64,000 nucleotides of DNA, taken from the NCBI GenBank assembly GCA_947499125.1, contig CANMMP010000003.1, positions 372,001 through 436,000 on the forward strand. The letters run 5' to 3'. A model generated the notes under the pieces. It was not told the origin of the DNA and did no database searches. It saw nothing but the letters and a program-made list of their open reading frames with translations. Position 1 is the first letter of the stretch; the number at the start of each line of letters is the position of its first letter. The position numbers were made by a program, and so were the translations under genes. Source of the stretch: an uncultured Pontibacter sp. (GTDB taxonomy: Bacteria > Bacteroidota > Bacteroidia > Cytophagales > Hymenobacteraceae). This document shows positions 8,354-17,772 of this stretch, one piece after another.

Positions 8354-8917
8354 TTATTGCTGTATGAGCACGTCAAATACAACTTCCACATCTGTTTCGC
8401 CTTTAGTAGCATCGCCAGGAGCAGCTGCTTTGCTGTCTTTCTGGTGTTTTACAACTACTTTAAGCGTGCCAGAGCTGGCTGCACCTGTTGTAAATGTAGT
8501 TTCCAGGCCAAGTGGGCGGCTCTGAGAGTCAGTGTCAGTGGTTGCTACTGTCAGGTTAAGGTTGCTGCTTGGGGTATAAAATATCTGGTGGTCGTTAGCT
8601 TCTGCTTTAACTTCGTTGTGCACCTGAATTGCAGGCGTCTGGTTTTCGTTGAAAAGTGTAAGCGTAGCGTTGTACGTGGTATTCTCTTTTAAAACCAGCG
8701 TTTCTTTTTCAGGGTTATTGCCTCCCGCGCCATCCAGGTCTTTATAAGTTGCAGCTGCCTGCAGTCCTTTTTCAGTGTCCATTGTCAGGGTCACAGTCGT
8801 GATCAACTCTTTATCTGATTGTGGAGCTGGGTTATCGTCGTCGCCGCAGCTTGTAGTTGTTGCGATCAGAGAACCCATCATTAAAAAGGCCAGGTATGGT
8901 CTCAAGAACTTCTTCAT
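8354..8917 (-). CDS. Small lipoprotein encoded after a TonB receptor
   Basis: A 187-residue lipoprotein. The signal MKKFLRPYLAFLMMGSLIATTTSC is followed by an acidic GDDDN stretch, which would suit surface or outer-membrane sorting in Bacteroidota. The body is beta-rich with many Thr/Asn residues (ETLVLKENTTYNATLTLFNE, LKVVVKHQK) and resembles the small lipoproteins often found with TonB-dependent receptors. It starts 63 bp downstream of the receptor on the same strand, so co-transcription is likely and a role as accessory or ligand-capturing partner is inferred. No enzymatic motif is visible. Confidence 0.75.
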   Translation of the reverse strand: MKKFLRPYLAFLMMGSLIATTTSCGDDDNPAPQSDKELITTVTLTMDTEKGLQAAATYKDLDGAGGNNPEKETLVLKENTTYNATLTLFNENQTPAIQVHNEVKAEANDHQIFYTPSSNLNLTVATTDTDSQSRPLGLETTFTTGAASSGTLKVVVKHQKDSKAAAPGDATKGETDVEVVFDVLIQQ

Positions 8918-8980
8918 AAGTAATAGTTTATAGTAAGTTGGTGTACAAATACGGTTTTAAGATATTAAGATACTTAATAT

Positions 8981-11368
8981 TTAAGAATCTGTTTTAAAAT
9001 ATAGCGGTAAGTTAACACGAATCAGTAACATTCTGGCAGTTTCGGCTGCAAAAAAACGTAATCTGTTCTGATAATCGCGGTATTCGGTATTTAAAAGATT
9101 ATTTCCGGAGATGCTAAGTATAACCGGCTGCCTGCCAAAGTATACAGTTGTGCCAGCCTCGGCCTGAAACAAAAAATAACCATCCGGCGCGGCCAGCAAT
9201 GGATCGGTTTGTTCGTCGGAGCGGTTCTGCTTTGCTACCAGCATGCCCCCAATCCCTACAAACGAATCTTTGAAGTTGTGGCGGCCCAGGTCGCCCAGCT
9301 CGTAATTAAGGTCGGTGTTGATGCGGTGAGGCGGTATACCCGGCAGGTACTGATCCTCTTCGGTATTATAAGCCTGAACTATACTTGCTTTGGTATCCAG
9401 TTCCAGCCTGTCGGTTAAAGCATAACTTAAGTTAAGGTCGGCGCCATAAAAGTGTGCATCAGCTTGCTTGTAGTAGTACGATAAGTAAGAGCCGCTCACC
9501 GTATAAACCGGCTCCTCGTCGGGTTGCAGGTAAATATAGTTGCTAATGGTGTTATAAAACAGGTTCAGGCTACCGTTCAGGCGCGGGTTACTGTGGTAGT
9601 TTATAGTTGTGTTGGCGTTTACAGCATGCTCCGAAACCATAGTTGGGTCTCCTTTTTCGTAAGATGCCGTGCCATGGTGAATACCATCTGCAAAAAGCTC
9701 GTTTGCGTGCGGAGCCCGCGATGCATAGCTGATATTAGCGCCAAACGTAAAGTGGTACCCGGCATCGAGCAAAGCCCCCGCACTCCCTGACAGGTTATGG
9801 AAAGTATAGCCTGGTGTCTCCACGTTATCATTCTCATCCAGCACTTTTACATTCAGCGTTTTATAGTCGTAACGCAGGCCGGCTTCGAGTTGCATGTTAC
9901 CTGTTCGCCACTTCTCTTCAGCAAAAGCACCTGCCGTAAAATTGCGGTAAAAAGGTATAAACATGCGCCCCTTATAGGTATTGTCCTGCCACAAGGTGGT
10001 TGCTCCTGCGCTACCGCTAAGCCCGCTTGGTAGTTCGTGCTCCCAAACCAGCTCGGTTGTATGTGTCAGCAGGTCCAGGTGTAGTTCGGGGGTGTCGCCT
10101 TCGCTGTGTTTGTCAAATTCCTGGCGCAGGTTCTGCTGGTAGGCATAAGTAAAGTATAGCTTGCCCAGGTCGCCGGTAGTATAATAGTTTTTAAGCTTGA
10201 ACAAATGGTGGCTGATGTCCTGGTAAGGGCGGCCTATGGTATAACTAAAGTTGGCGGTAAATTCCGGGGTGGGGCGCCCGATGGCATTCTTAAGGTCGGT
10301 GATGTTGTTGATATGTGCCGCCGAAAGTATAGCCACCTTATTATGGAACAAACTATAATATGCTTCCGAACCGAATTTAGGTTTACTGTATGCCAGCGTT
10401 GCCGTTATACCTTGTTCCTCAAAGCCGGTATTTTGCAGGTTATAGTCTGGAGTATGCGAGTCGCCGGCTTTTTTAGCAGAGCCATGCAGGCGCCAGCTTA
10501 TAGATTGTGTTCTTAACTTGCCTTGTAGCAAAGCGCTTACGGCGCCCATTCTGCCATTGGTATTTCCGATCAGGCCAACATTGCCGCTCATTCCTGCCGA
10601 GTCGGGCATTGGGCTTGGGTTTACAAGTATAGTTCCAGCAATAGCATCAGAACCATAGCGCACGCCGGCAGCACCTTTTACAACTTTCATTTCGGTAGCG
10701 GCCAGGGCATCTATCTCGGGTGCATGCTCATCGCCCCACTGCTGCGACTCGTGGCGCACGCCATTGTTAAGTATAAGCACACGGCTGCCATACATGCCAT
10801 GTATAACTGGTTTCGAAATATTAGGTCCGGTCTGCAACGAGCTTACGCCAGGCAATTCTTTTAATGTTTCGCCTAGCGACAAACCGCGTGTCTGCTCCAG
10901 GTCGCGGCCCGACAGCAGTTCGGTAGCCTGCGATTCGGTGAGCAGGCGCGTACTCACCACCTCTACTGAGCGCAGCATGGCCGCATCGGAGTGCAGTTGC
11001 AAGTCTTTTACTGATGATGTGGTTATTCTGAAACTATAATTCTCGGTGGTATAGCCAATAAAGCTCACTTTTAAAGTATAGTTGCCCTGGCAAACATGAT
11101 GGAAGTGATAGTTGCCATACGCATCGGCAATGGCTGCGCGGTCGAGTTGCGGAATATATATAGTGGCACCAGGCAGTGGCGTGCGGTTATCATGGTCAAG
11201 CACCTTGCCCGAAATGGTAAGGCCGCAATCCTGCAAGGCATCGATATCAGTTACCTGGGGCAGCATTTGTTGCGCAACTGCAGGCAGCGCTAAAAGCAAC
11301 AAAGGCAACAAAAGTATTTTCTGCAGTAATCTATTTGTAAGCACAGTAATCTGGTAAAAAAGGAACAA
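8981..11368 (-). CDS. TonB-dependent outer membrane receptor with carboxypeptidase-like N-domain
   Basis: Energy-coupled outer-membrane importer. Residues about 45-130 form a carboxypeptidase-D regulatory-like domain (GKVLDHDNRTPLPGATIYIP). The plug follows (SLGETLKELPGVSSLQTGPN, then KPVIHGMYGSRVLILNNGVR, ESQQWGDEHAPEIDALAATE), then a barrel of about 550 residues ending in an aromatic-rich strand. The plug wording resembles receptors grouped near ZnuD and other metal importers. With the His-rich gene upstream and the lipoprotein downstream, metal uptake is the best guess, but the substrate is not proven. The 795-codon frame opens at a TTG; a GTG eight codons later gives a cleaner signal peptide, so the start is uncertain. 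Confidence 0.88.
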   Translation of the reverse strand: MFLFYQITVLTNRLLQKILLLPLLLLALPAVAQQMLPQVTDIDALQDCGLTISGKVLDHDNRTPLPGATIYIPQLDRAAIADAYGNYHFHHVCQGNYTLKVSFIGYTTENYSFRITTSSVKDLQLHSDAAMLRSVEVVSTRLLTESQATELLSGRDLEQTRGLSLGETLKELPGVSSLQTGPNISKPVIHGMYGSRVLILNNGVRHESQQWGDEHAPEIDALAATEMKVVKGAAGVRYGSDAIAGTILVNPSPMPDSAGMSGNVGLIGNTNGRMGAVSALLQGKLRTQSISWRLHGSAKKAGDSHTPDYNLQNTGFEEQGITATLAYSKPKFGSEAYYSLFHNKVAILSAAHINNITDLKNAIGRPTPEFTANFSYTIGRPYQDISHHLFKLKNYYTTGDLGKLYFTYAYQQNLRQEFDKHSEGDTPELHLDLLTHTTELVWEHELPSGLSGSAGATTLWQDNTYKGRMFIPFYRNFTAGAFAEEKWRTGNMQLEAGLRYDYKTLNVKVLDENDNVETPGYTFHNLSGSAGALLDAGYHFTFGANISYASRAPHANELFADGIHHGTASYEKGDPTMVSEHAVNANTTINYHSNPRLNGSLNLFYNTISNYIYLQPDEEPVYTVSGSYLSYYYKQADAHFYGADLNLSYALTDRLELDTKASIVQAYNTEEDQYLPGIPPHRINTDLNYELGDLGRHNFKDSFVGIGGMLVAKQNRSDEQTDPLLAAPDGYFLFQAEAGTTVYFGRQPVILSISGNNLLNTEYRDYQNRLRFFAAETARMLLIRVNLPLYFKTDS

Positions 11369-11493
11369 CAGCTAGAAGCAACCATAAAGAGCTGCTAAAC
11401 AGCGCTGCACATTAACGGCAAAGCTACTAATTTTAATAGCAATTGCGGCTAAGTGGCAAAGCACTGATCATAAAAATAAGAGGGTACTTCTGA

Positions 11494-11817
11494 TCAGGCT
11501 GCTGGTGGGCCCCGGAGCAGGAGCAGTGTGTTGTTGTAAGGCAAAAGCCTGCTGAAGCCGGAACAGGTATAACCTGTAAAGTGCGGCTGTAGACCCAGCT
11601 CAATTATGGTCAGGCTGCCCTGGTAAGGGGTGTTAAAAATATCTTCTACGGGGCAATGGTTATGCTCCTGGCTAATGCTGGTGTCGTCGGGGTGCTGCGA
11701 TGTGTTGTGCGTGCTGTGCTGGTGACTGTGCAACTCAAGCAAAAGGGCATCCGGAACCATAGCCCTGCAGAAAAGCAGCAGCATAAAAAGGGCGATATAG
11801 TTCAGGTTTAGGTGCAC
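11494..11817 (-). CDS. Small His-rich exported or membrane protein, possible metal binder
   Basis: A 107-residue product (GTG start) that I cannot assign to a named family. A hydrophobic N-terminal helix (YIALFMLLLFCRAMVPDALL) precedes a His/Asp-rich stretch, HSHQHSTHNTSQHPDD then EHNHCPVEDIFNTPY, containing about seven histidines and one Cys within 40 residues. That composition fits a metal-binding periplasmic segment. It lies 125 bp upstream of the TonB receptor on the same strand. Small His-rich proteins of this shape occur near metal transport loci in Bacteroidota, which supports but does not prove a metal role. Confidence 0.62.
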   Translation of the reverse strand: MHLNLNYIALFMLLLFCRAMVPDALLLELHSHQHSTHNTSQHPDDTSISQEHNHCPVEDIFNTPYQGSLTIIELGLQPHFTGYTCSGFSRLLPYNNTLLLLRGPPAA

Positions 11818-12052
11818 GTTACAGCAAGTATAGCATTAAGTATACAGAATTAATAGCTAAGACAGTTTCAGTTGCAAAAAGTTTAATGTGCCAAAAATAA
11901 CATTTCCGCACCTGTTTCGGATGCTTTGTAAACACTATCGCTGACAACCTGACAGGAACACCCCGCTGTAGCACTAATGGAACAGGATTTGAAAGCACCA
12001 GCCAGGTAACACTGAATCTATAACGAAACTATATATAACCTAAAGTATAAAC

Positions 12053-13879
12053 ATGGAAGAAAGAGGTAGTATCTCGATACACACCGAGAACATTTTCCCG
12101 ATCATCAAGAAGTTTTTATACTCTGATCACGAGATTTTCCTTCGCGAACTGGTAAGCAATGCCGTTGACGCTACACAAAAAATGAAGCGACTTGCCTCTA
12201 TCGGTGAGTATAAAGGCGACCTGGGCGAACTGAAAGTAACTGTTGCTGTCGATAAAGATGCCAAAACCATCACTATTTCGGATAACGGTATCGGTATGAC
12301 AGCCGAAGAGATCAAGAAGTACATTAACCAGATCGCATTTTCTGGCGCATCGGAGTTTGTGGAGCGTTACAAAGAGTCTGGTGGCGACAAGAACCAGATC
12401 ATCGGTCAGTTTGGTTTAGGTTTCTACTCTGCTTTTATGGTAGCCGATAATGTGGAGATCGTTACAAAATCTTACAAAGACGAAACAGAGGCAGCCCGCT
12501 GGACCTGCGATGGCAGCACTGAATTCGCTATTACGGATGCCAAAAGAGAAACAAGAGGTACAGATATTATACTTCATGTAGCCCAGGATTCGGAAGAGTT
12601 TTTAGAGCCAGCCCGCATTAAAACTATACTTGATAAGTATTGCAAGTTCCTGCCTGTAGCAGTTGAGTTTGAAGGTGAAGTTATAAACAATCCGAACCCG
12701 ATCTGGACAAAGCAGCCATCTGAACTGACTGACGAAGACTATAAGAACTTCTATAAGGAATTATACCCGTTCTCGGAAGCACCGCTTTTCTGGATCCACC
12801 TGAATGTAGACTATCCGTTTAACCTGACGGGTATTTTATACTTCCCTAAGATCAAGAACGACTTTGAGCTGCAACGCAACAAGATACAACTATACTCGCG
12901 CCAGGTGTTTATTACCGACGAGGTAAAAGACGTAGTGCCTGAATTCCTGATGTTGCTGCACGGTGTAATCGACTCGCCGGATATTCCGCTTAACGTAAGC
13001 CGCTCGTTCCTTCAGGCCGACTCCAGCGTGAAGAAGATCAACACTTACATCACGAAAAAAGTAGCCGACAAACTGTCTGAGATATTTAAGAAAGACCGTG
13101 AAACGTTTGAGAAGAACTGGGACGATATTAACGTATTCGTGAAGTATGGTATGCTGAGCGACGACAAGTTCTACGAAAAAGCGAAGGACTTTGTGTTGCT
13201 GCAGAATACCGAAGGCAAGTACCATACTTTAGAAGAGTATAAAGCGCTTACACAGGCAAACCAGACAAACAAAAGCGAGCAGCTGGTAATGCTGTATACT
13301 ACTGATGCCGATAAACAGCATGCTTTTGTAGAAGCTGCCCAAAGCCGTGGCTACGATGTGCTGAAGCTGGACTCGATGATCGATAGCCACTTTATAGGTA
13401 TGCTGGAGCAAAAGCTGGAGAAAACCACCCTCAAGCGCGTTGACTCAGAAACTATAGATAAACTGGTAGAGAAAGACGAGACAAAAGAAAGCGTACTGAA
13501 TGACCAGGAAAAAGACAGCCTGAAAGAGATCTACGAAAAAGCCATTGATAACAAGAATATGATGGTGGAAATAGCGCCAATGTCGCCGGACGATGCGCCG
13601 GTTATAATTACGCTACCGGAATTTATGCGCCGTATGAAAGATATGAGCAAGACCGGTGGTGGCGGTATGATGTTTATGGGCGATATGCCGGATACGTATA
13701 ACGTAACTATAAATGCCAACCATAGTCTGAACCAGCGTGTGCTAAATGCAAAAGATGATAACAAGGCACGCATTGCCCGTCAGGCATTCGATCTGGCGCT
13801 GTTATCGCAGAACATGCTTTCGGGTGCGGCGCTTACCAGCTTTGTAAAGCGCAGCTTCGAGCTGATAGATAAAGAATAG
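12053..13879 (+). CDS. htpG: Molecular chaperone HtpG (Hsp90)
   Basis: ATP-dependent cytosolic chaperone of 608 residues, the usual length in Bacteroidota. The N-terminal GHKL ATPase domain shows FLRELVSNAVDATQKMKRLA (the ATP-binding Glu/Asn helix), ISDNGIGMTAEEI and GQFGLGFYSAFMVAD. The middle domain carries the conserved LNVSRSFLQAD, with the catalytic-loop Arg in SRSFLQ. The C-terminal dimerisation domain includes the Met-rich GGGGMMFMGDMP stretch. It is a single-gene unit with a terminator 33 bp downstream. No CIRCE-type operator was seen upstream. Confidence 0.97.
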   Translation: MEERGSISIHTENIFPIIKKFLYSDHEIFLRELVSNAVDATQKMKRLASIGEYKGDLGELKVTVAVDKDAKTITISDNGIGMTAEEIKKYINQIAFSGASEFVERYKESGGDKNQIIGQFGLGFYSAFMVADNVEIVTKSYKDETEAARWTCDGSTEFAITDAKRETRGTDIILHVAQDSEEFLEPARIKTILDKYCKFLPVAVEFEGEVINNPNPIWTKQPSELTDEDYKNFYKELYPFSEAPLFWIHLNVDYPFNLTGILYFPKIKNDFELQRNKIQLYSRQVFITDEVKDVVPEFLMLLHGVIDSPDIPLNVSRSFLQADSSVKKINTYITKKVADKLSEIFKKDRETFEKNWDDINVFVKYGMLSDDKFYEKAKDFVLLQNTEGKYHTLEEYKALTQANQTNKSEQLVMLYTTDADKQHAFVEAAQSRGYDVLKLDSMIDSHFIGMLEQKLEKTTLKRVDSETIDKLVEKDETKESVLNDQEKDSLKEIYEKAIDNKNMMVEIAPMSPDDAPVIITLPEFMRRMKDMSKTGGGGMMFMGDMPDTYNVTINANHSLNQRVLNAKDDNKARIARQAFDLALLSQNMLSGAALTSFVKRSFELIDKE

Positions 13880-13911
13880 TGAACGATTAGTAATATACCC
13901 AACAGTTTAAG

Positions 13912-13938
13912 GGCGGTGCCACATGGTGTCGCCTTTTT
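13912..13938 (+). terminator. Terminator after htpG
   Basis: GGCGGTGCC and GGTGTCGCC pair as RNA using G-U pairs around an ACAT loop, followed by TTTTT. Confidence 0.75.
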
Positions 13939-14101
13939 ACGTTTAATGAAACTTAGCAGCCGAAGCTATAGTTATAGGGCAAGTTGGCAGGTATATGATT
14001 TATCCGCATATTTACGTTACACTTTAAAGAAATCTGTCTTAACCACAGAACAGGGGATAACTCTTAAATCCCTGAGGCAGGCAACAACATTCAGAAAATT
14101 G

Positions 14102-15010
14102 ATGATAAAGTACGCATCGCATATAGGTTATACTTTGGTTATCGGGTTTTTGCTGGCCCTGGCTGGCTGCGGCGAGCCCAAATGGAACAGTGACTATAAC
14201 CTGAACCAGGCGATGCAGAAAAGTGCTGAGAACACAGACTCTACAGCCGTAGCATCAGTTGATACCACCCAGGCCGACTTCAGTAACTTGCTGGCGAAGG
14301 ACGAAGTGGAGAAAAAAGAAAAGAAGAAGAAAAAGAAGCGCAGCCGTTATTTTTTAGGGCTCAAAGTTAAAAAAGCCTTTACCCGCACCGGCCGCGACGA
14401 GCGCGAAACACTGGAACTGTTCAGTTACCTACCCGAACATACCGACCCGGACCCATATGCCCAGGAAAAGTATGTGTATGATGTAAGACGCAAAAAAGTA
14501 GGCAAAGTACGTGGCGTAGTTGACCCCGAAAGGTATAAATTACTGCATGGCCACTATAAAAAGACCTATGGCGAAGAGGTAATTGAGGAAGGCTATTTTT
14601 ATGTTGGTACCAAGCACCTGCGCTGGGAAAAGTATAACCGCAACGGTATACTTACAGATAAGGCGCATTACGACAAAGGTTTCCTGCGAGATGCTGTAAT
14701 TACCTACTACAACGGCGATAAAAGCAAGATAAAAGAAGTTATACCTTATGCATACGGTGAAGTGCAGGGCACGTATTATCGCTTTTATGAGAATGGTCAG
14801 GTAGAATGGACCGGCCAATACGAAAAAGGCCGCAAAGTTGGCACCTGGATAAAGCACTACGATTTCCGTAACCGCCGTCAGTTCGAATACCAGTACCCGG
14901 AGTCAGCTTACGAGCCTAAGGCCGAGCCTGTGTTAGTAAAAGAGTATAACCGCCACGGCACCCTCATCTACGAGAAAGATAAACTGGATAACCGTTCGGC
15001 GCAGCGTTAA
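14102..15010 (+). CDS. Lipoprotein with MORN-variant (YwqK-type) repeats
   Basis: A 302-residue lipoprotein. The start chosen is ATG 14102, because it gives the signal MIKYASHIGYTLVIGFLLALAGC with a clean lipobox. The same frame is open further upstream, but that part overlaps the htpG terminator and has no exported character. A Lys-rich linker (about 75-83) leads to repeats such as YYNGDKSKIKEVIPYAYGEV and RFYENGQVEWTGQYEKGRKV, typical of the MORN-variant repeats found in YwqK-like proteins. The function is unknown and envelope location is expected. It converges on yraN with overlapping stop codons. Confidence 0.8.
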   Translation: MIKYASHIGYTLVIGFLLALAGCGEPKWNSDYNLNQAMQKSAENTDSTAVASVDTTQADFSNLLAKDEVEKKEKKKKKKRSRYFLGLKVKKAFTRTGRDERETLELFSYLPEHTDPDPYAQEKYVYDVRRKKVGKVRGVVDPERYKLLHGHYKKTYGEEVIEEGYFYVGTKHLRWEKYNRNGILTDKAHYDKGFLRDAVITYYNGDKSKIKEVIPYAYGEVQGTYYRFYENGQVEWTGQYEKGRKVGTWIKHYDFRNRRQFEYQYPESAYEPKAEPVLVKEYNRHGTLIYEKDKLDNRSAQR

Positions 15011-15369
15011 TAAAACGCATCTTCGATGTGGTGTATAACCGGCGGCGATGTCAGGGTAACAGAAATAATATCGAACCGGATATCGTGTTCCCAGCCAAGC
15101 GCAAGTATAAATTCCTCAGCAGCATTTACCAATAACTTCTCTTTTCGGGCATTTACGGCTTCTTCGGGATAGCCAAAAATATCAGTGGCGCGTGTTTTAA
15201 CCTCAATAAAAACCAGCAATTCCTCTTTTTGGGCAATTATGTCTATTTCGGCCCGTTTATATCGGTAGTTTTTTTGGAGTATAGTATAGCCCTGTTGTTG
15301 CAGGTGGTGCTGTGCCATACTTTCACCCAATTGCCCCGTACGGATGTGGTTGTTTATTGGTGTTGCCAT
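15007..15369 (-). CDS. YraN/UPF0102 family endonuclease-like protein
   Basis: A 120-residue protein with the Holliday-junction-resolvase-like PD-(D/E)XK fold of the UPF0102 family. It shows GQLGESMAQHHLQQQGYTIL, then RYKRAEIDIIAQKEELLVFI and EVKTRA, giving the E-x-D ... E-V-K active-site set. The family is linked to DNA processing, but its substrate is not established. Its stop codon overlaps the stop of the convergent MORN-repeat gene by 3 bp. Confidence 0.9.
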   Translation of the reverse strand: MATPINNHIRTGQLGESMAQHHLQQQGYTILQKNYRYKRAEIDIIAQKEELLVFIEVKTRATDIFGYPEEAVNARKEKLLVNAAEEFILALGWEHDIRFDIISVTLTSPPVIHHIEDAFY

Positions 15370-15515
15370 CTAAAACATGTAATTTTACAACAGGTAACGT
15401 ATTGCCCAACTATAAACACAACTATAAAGTTGCGTCCGGCCCTTTTGCAGTAAGTTAGCCTGTTGTGCTATTTGTAAAACCTGCCGGGTTGGTAAACTAT
15501 AAACTATAAATTGCT

Positions 15516-16250
15516 GTGCTACAGAATAAAGAAATACAGTTTCAGCACCTGGGGCTGATAGACTATAAAGAAGCCTGGGATTACCAGGGTAAGCTTTTTA
15601 CTGAAATTCTGGAGCTTAAAGCTTATAACCGAACTGCACCCGAGGGCGAACAAAAAACAACGCCAAATTATCTGCTGTTCTGTTCGCATCCGCATGTGTA
15701 TACATTAGGCAAAAGTGGCTACGAAGATAACCTGCTTATAAACGAAGAAGGCCTGAAAGCAAAAGGAGCCACCTTTTATAAAATAAATCGTGGCGGCGAC
15801 ATTACGTATCATGGCCCTGGGCAAATTGTAGGCTATCCTATCCTCGACCTTGATCACTTTTTTACAGACATACACAAGTACCTGCGCTTTTTAGAAGAGG
15901 CCGTTATACTTACGTTGCAGGATTATGGTATAGCGTCAGGGCGCATTGCAGGCTTAACCGGCGTTTGGCTCGACCACGAAGCGCAGCTTAACCCCCGGAA
16001 AATATGTGCAATGGGCGTGAAGTGCAGCCGTTGGGTTACCATGCATGGTTTTGCCTTCAACATCAATACAAACCTCGATTATTTTAGTAATATTGTACCT
16101 TGTGGCATCAGCGATAAAAAAGTAACCTCGCTGGCTCAGGAGCTTGGTCGTGAAATACCGTTGGCAGAAGTAGAAGAAAAACTGCTGATGCACCTTGCCC
16201 ACCTGTTCGATGCTGCTATAGTTACTGCTACACATGAGAAAAGACATTGA
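15516..16250 (+). CDS. lipB: Lipoyl(octanoyl) transferase LipB
   Basis: Transfers octanoyl from octanoyl-ACP to lipoyl domains, the first step of endogenous lipoate synthesis. The 244-residue protein shows KINRGGDITYHGPGQIVGYP, the Lys motif KICAMGVK, and HGFAFNIN followed by IVPCGI with the catalytic Cys196. The frame has no suitable ATG at its start, so GTG 15516 is used. The last 17 bp overlap the start of the next gene, which suggests translational coupling. Confidence 0.95.
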   Translation: MLQNKEIQFQHLGLIDYKEAWDYQGKLFTEILELKAYNRTAPEGEQKTTPNYLLFCSHPHVYTLGKSGYEDNLLINEEGLKAKGATFYKINRGGDITYHGPGQIVGYPILDLDHFFTDIHKYLRFLEEAVILTLQDYGIASGRIAGLTGVWLDHEAQLNPRKICAMGVKCSRWVTMHGFAFNINTNLDYFSNIVPCGISDKKVTSLAQELGREIPLAEVEEKLLMHLAHLFDAAIVTATHEKRH

Positions 16251-16638
16251 TTTCGGAACGGTAGAGGGGGTTTCGGTAGCGGTTGCCGCTACATCAAACG
16301 AAACAGGAGTAGATGCCTGGAATGTATACCTGATCAACTATAACTCCTTCCCTATCGAAAATGTGCTGATATCCTCGAAAGGGTATGGCATTATAAATGG
16401 CGAAGAAATAAAGACCTCGATGCTGCGCCATATGTTTGAGCGCGTAGAGGCTAAAAGCTTTGTAAAAGTAGAACCCATCGACCCGGCTATTTTTCATATA
16501 AATAACGAGTATTGGGTAAGCTTCTACATCGACAAGCAGATATACGATAAGAAGTTTATTTTCGTGCCTGACTCTATTACACAGGAAAACCTGATAGAGA
16601 TAAATATGCTGAACATGCAGGGCGTGCTGCACACCTAA
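16234..16638 (+). CDS. Conserved hypothetical protein coupled to lipB
   Basis: A 134-residue soluble protein that I recognise only as a type of short conserved protein found in Bacteroidota. The body is beta-rich: WNVYLINYNSFPIENVLISS, KGYGIINGEEIKTSMLRHMF, then EYWVSFYIDKQIYDKKFIFV, suggesting an immunoglobulin-like sandwich. There is no signal peptide and no Cys. The ATG lies inside the end of lipB (17-bp overlap), so its expression is probably tied to lipB. No link to lipoate chemistry is visible in the sequence. Confidence 0.8.
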   Translation: MRKDIDFGTVEGVSVAVAATSNETGVDAWNVYLINYNSFPIENVLISSKGYGIINGEEIKTSMLRHMFERVEAKSFVKVEPIDPAIFHINNEYWVSFYIDKQIYDKKFIFVPDSITQENLIEINMLNMQGVLHT

Positions 16639-16722
16639 ACATATAAAACCTGTTTATCTGTACTGCAATAAACCTGTAAACTGCCTTTCTAGCGCAGAAT
16701 AATTGTTTCACCCGTTACCATT

Positions 16723-17772
16723 ATGGAACAGAAAGTTATACACTTAGTACTGTCTTTTTCGTGGGCTTTCCTGATCGCAATTTTTGCTGTTCCGTCTATT
16801 GTTAGGGTAGCTCACCTCAAAAACATCCTCGATCAGCCCAATTTCCGGACAGTGCACGAAGAACTGACGCCGCGCCTGGGTGGCCTGGCTATGTTTGCCG
16901 GCTTTATGTCAGCCCTCACTATTTTCGCTGATCTGGATAATGGCGTGCAGCAATTACTGGCTGGCTGTGTCATCCTGTTCTTTATAGGTCTTAAAGACGA
17001 TCTGATCGCTATATCGGCCATGAAGAAGTTTGCAGTGCAGGTGCTGGCAACCGGTATAGTTATGTTCATTGCAGATATCCGGGTTACAAGTTTCCAGGGC
17101 ATTTTCGGGATTGGCGAGTTGCAGGTTGGCATCAGTTACGCGTTTACCTTTGTTGTCATTATAGGTATAACCAACTCTATTAACCTGATCGATGGTCTTG
17201 ATGGATTAGCCGGTACCCTCATTATTGTTATCTGCACCACCTTTGGGGTTTACTTTTACCTGTATGGTGGCAGTAACTATGGCAACTACGCTGCTGTAGC
17301 TTTTTGCCTGGTTGGCGGTGTTACGGGTTTCCTGAGGTATAATTTTAAGAGAGCCATCATTTTTATGGGTGATACCGGGTCCCTGCTGTGTGGCTTTATT
17401 ATAGCTGTGCTGGCAATACAGTTCATCGAAATGCGGCAGGTAGAAAGTGCTCCGTCAATTGCATTGGGTATTATGTTCATCCCAATATTTGATACACTTC
17501 GTGTTTTCGCTATCCGTATTATGAAAGGTAACTCTCCTTTTATACCTGATAAAAACCATGTGCATCACCGTTTGCTGGCTATGGGCTTAAGCCAGGTGAG
17601 CACTGTGCTTACACTTGCGCTTATCAACGGGCTTATCATACTGTTTGTAGTCATCTTTGCCGACTTGGGCAATCTGTACCTGATGGTAGCTCTATTCGCC
17701 ATCTCGGTTATCTTCAGTTATGTTTTAGGGGTTTACAGATCCAGAAATTCGCAGCGTGTTTCCAAAGTATAA
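16723..17772 (+). CDS. MraY/WecA/TagO-family glycosyl-1-phosphate transferase
   Basis: Integral membrane enzyme that moves a sugar-1-phosphate (commonly GlcNAc-1-P) from a UDP-sugar to undecaprenyl phosphate, the first step of surface polysaccharide synthesis. The 349-residue protein has about ten membrane segments. Motifs are HEELTPRLGGLAMF, FIGLKDDLIAISAMKKF (the Asp pair), NSINLIDGLDGLAG (catalytic Asp region), FMGDTGSLLCGF and the cytosolic DKNHVHHRLLAMGLS loop with the His-rich motif of WecA-type proteins. The exact sugar is not determined. The next gene starts inside its last 17 bp. Confidence 0.92.
   Translation: MEQKVIHLVLSFSWAFLIAIFAVPSIVRVAHLKNILDQPNFRTVHEELTPRLGGLAMFAGFMSALTIFADLDNGVQQLLAGCVILFFIGLKDDLIAISAMKKFAVQVLATGIVMFIADIRVTSFQGIFGIGELQVGISYAFTFVVIIGITNSINLIDGLDGLAGTLIIVICTTFGVYFYLYGGSNYGNYAAVAFCLVGGVTGFLRYNFKRAIIFMGDTGSLLCGFIIAVLAIQFIEMRQVESAPSIALGIMFIPIFDTLRVFAIRIMKGNSPFIPDKNHVHHRLLAMGLSQVSTVLTLALINGLIILFVVIFADLGNLYLMVALFAISVIFSYVLGVYRSRNSQRVSKV

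Noticed and set aside
11818-12052. CIRCE-like operator upstream of htpG
   Set aside because: No inverted repeat of the TTAGCACTC type was found in this gap.
13916-14101. Upstream extension of the MORN-repeat gene to 13916
   Set aside because: It overlaps the htpG terminator stem and lacks a signal peptide; ATG 14102 gives a clean lipoprotein signal.
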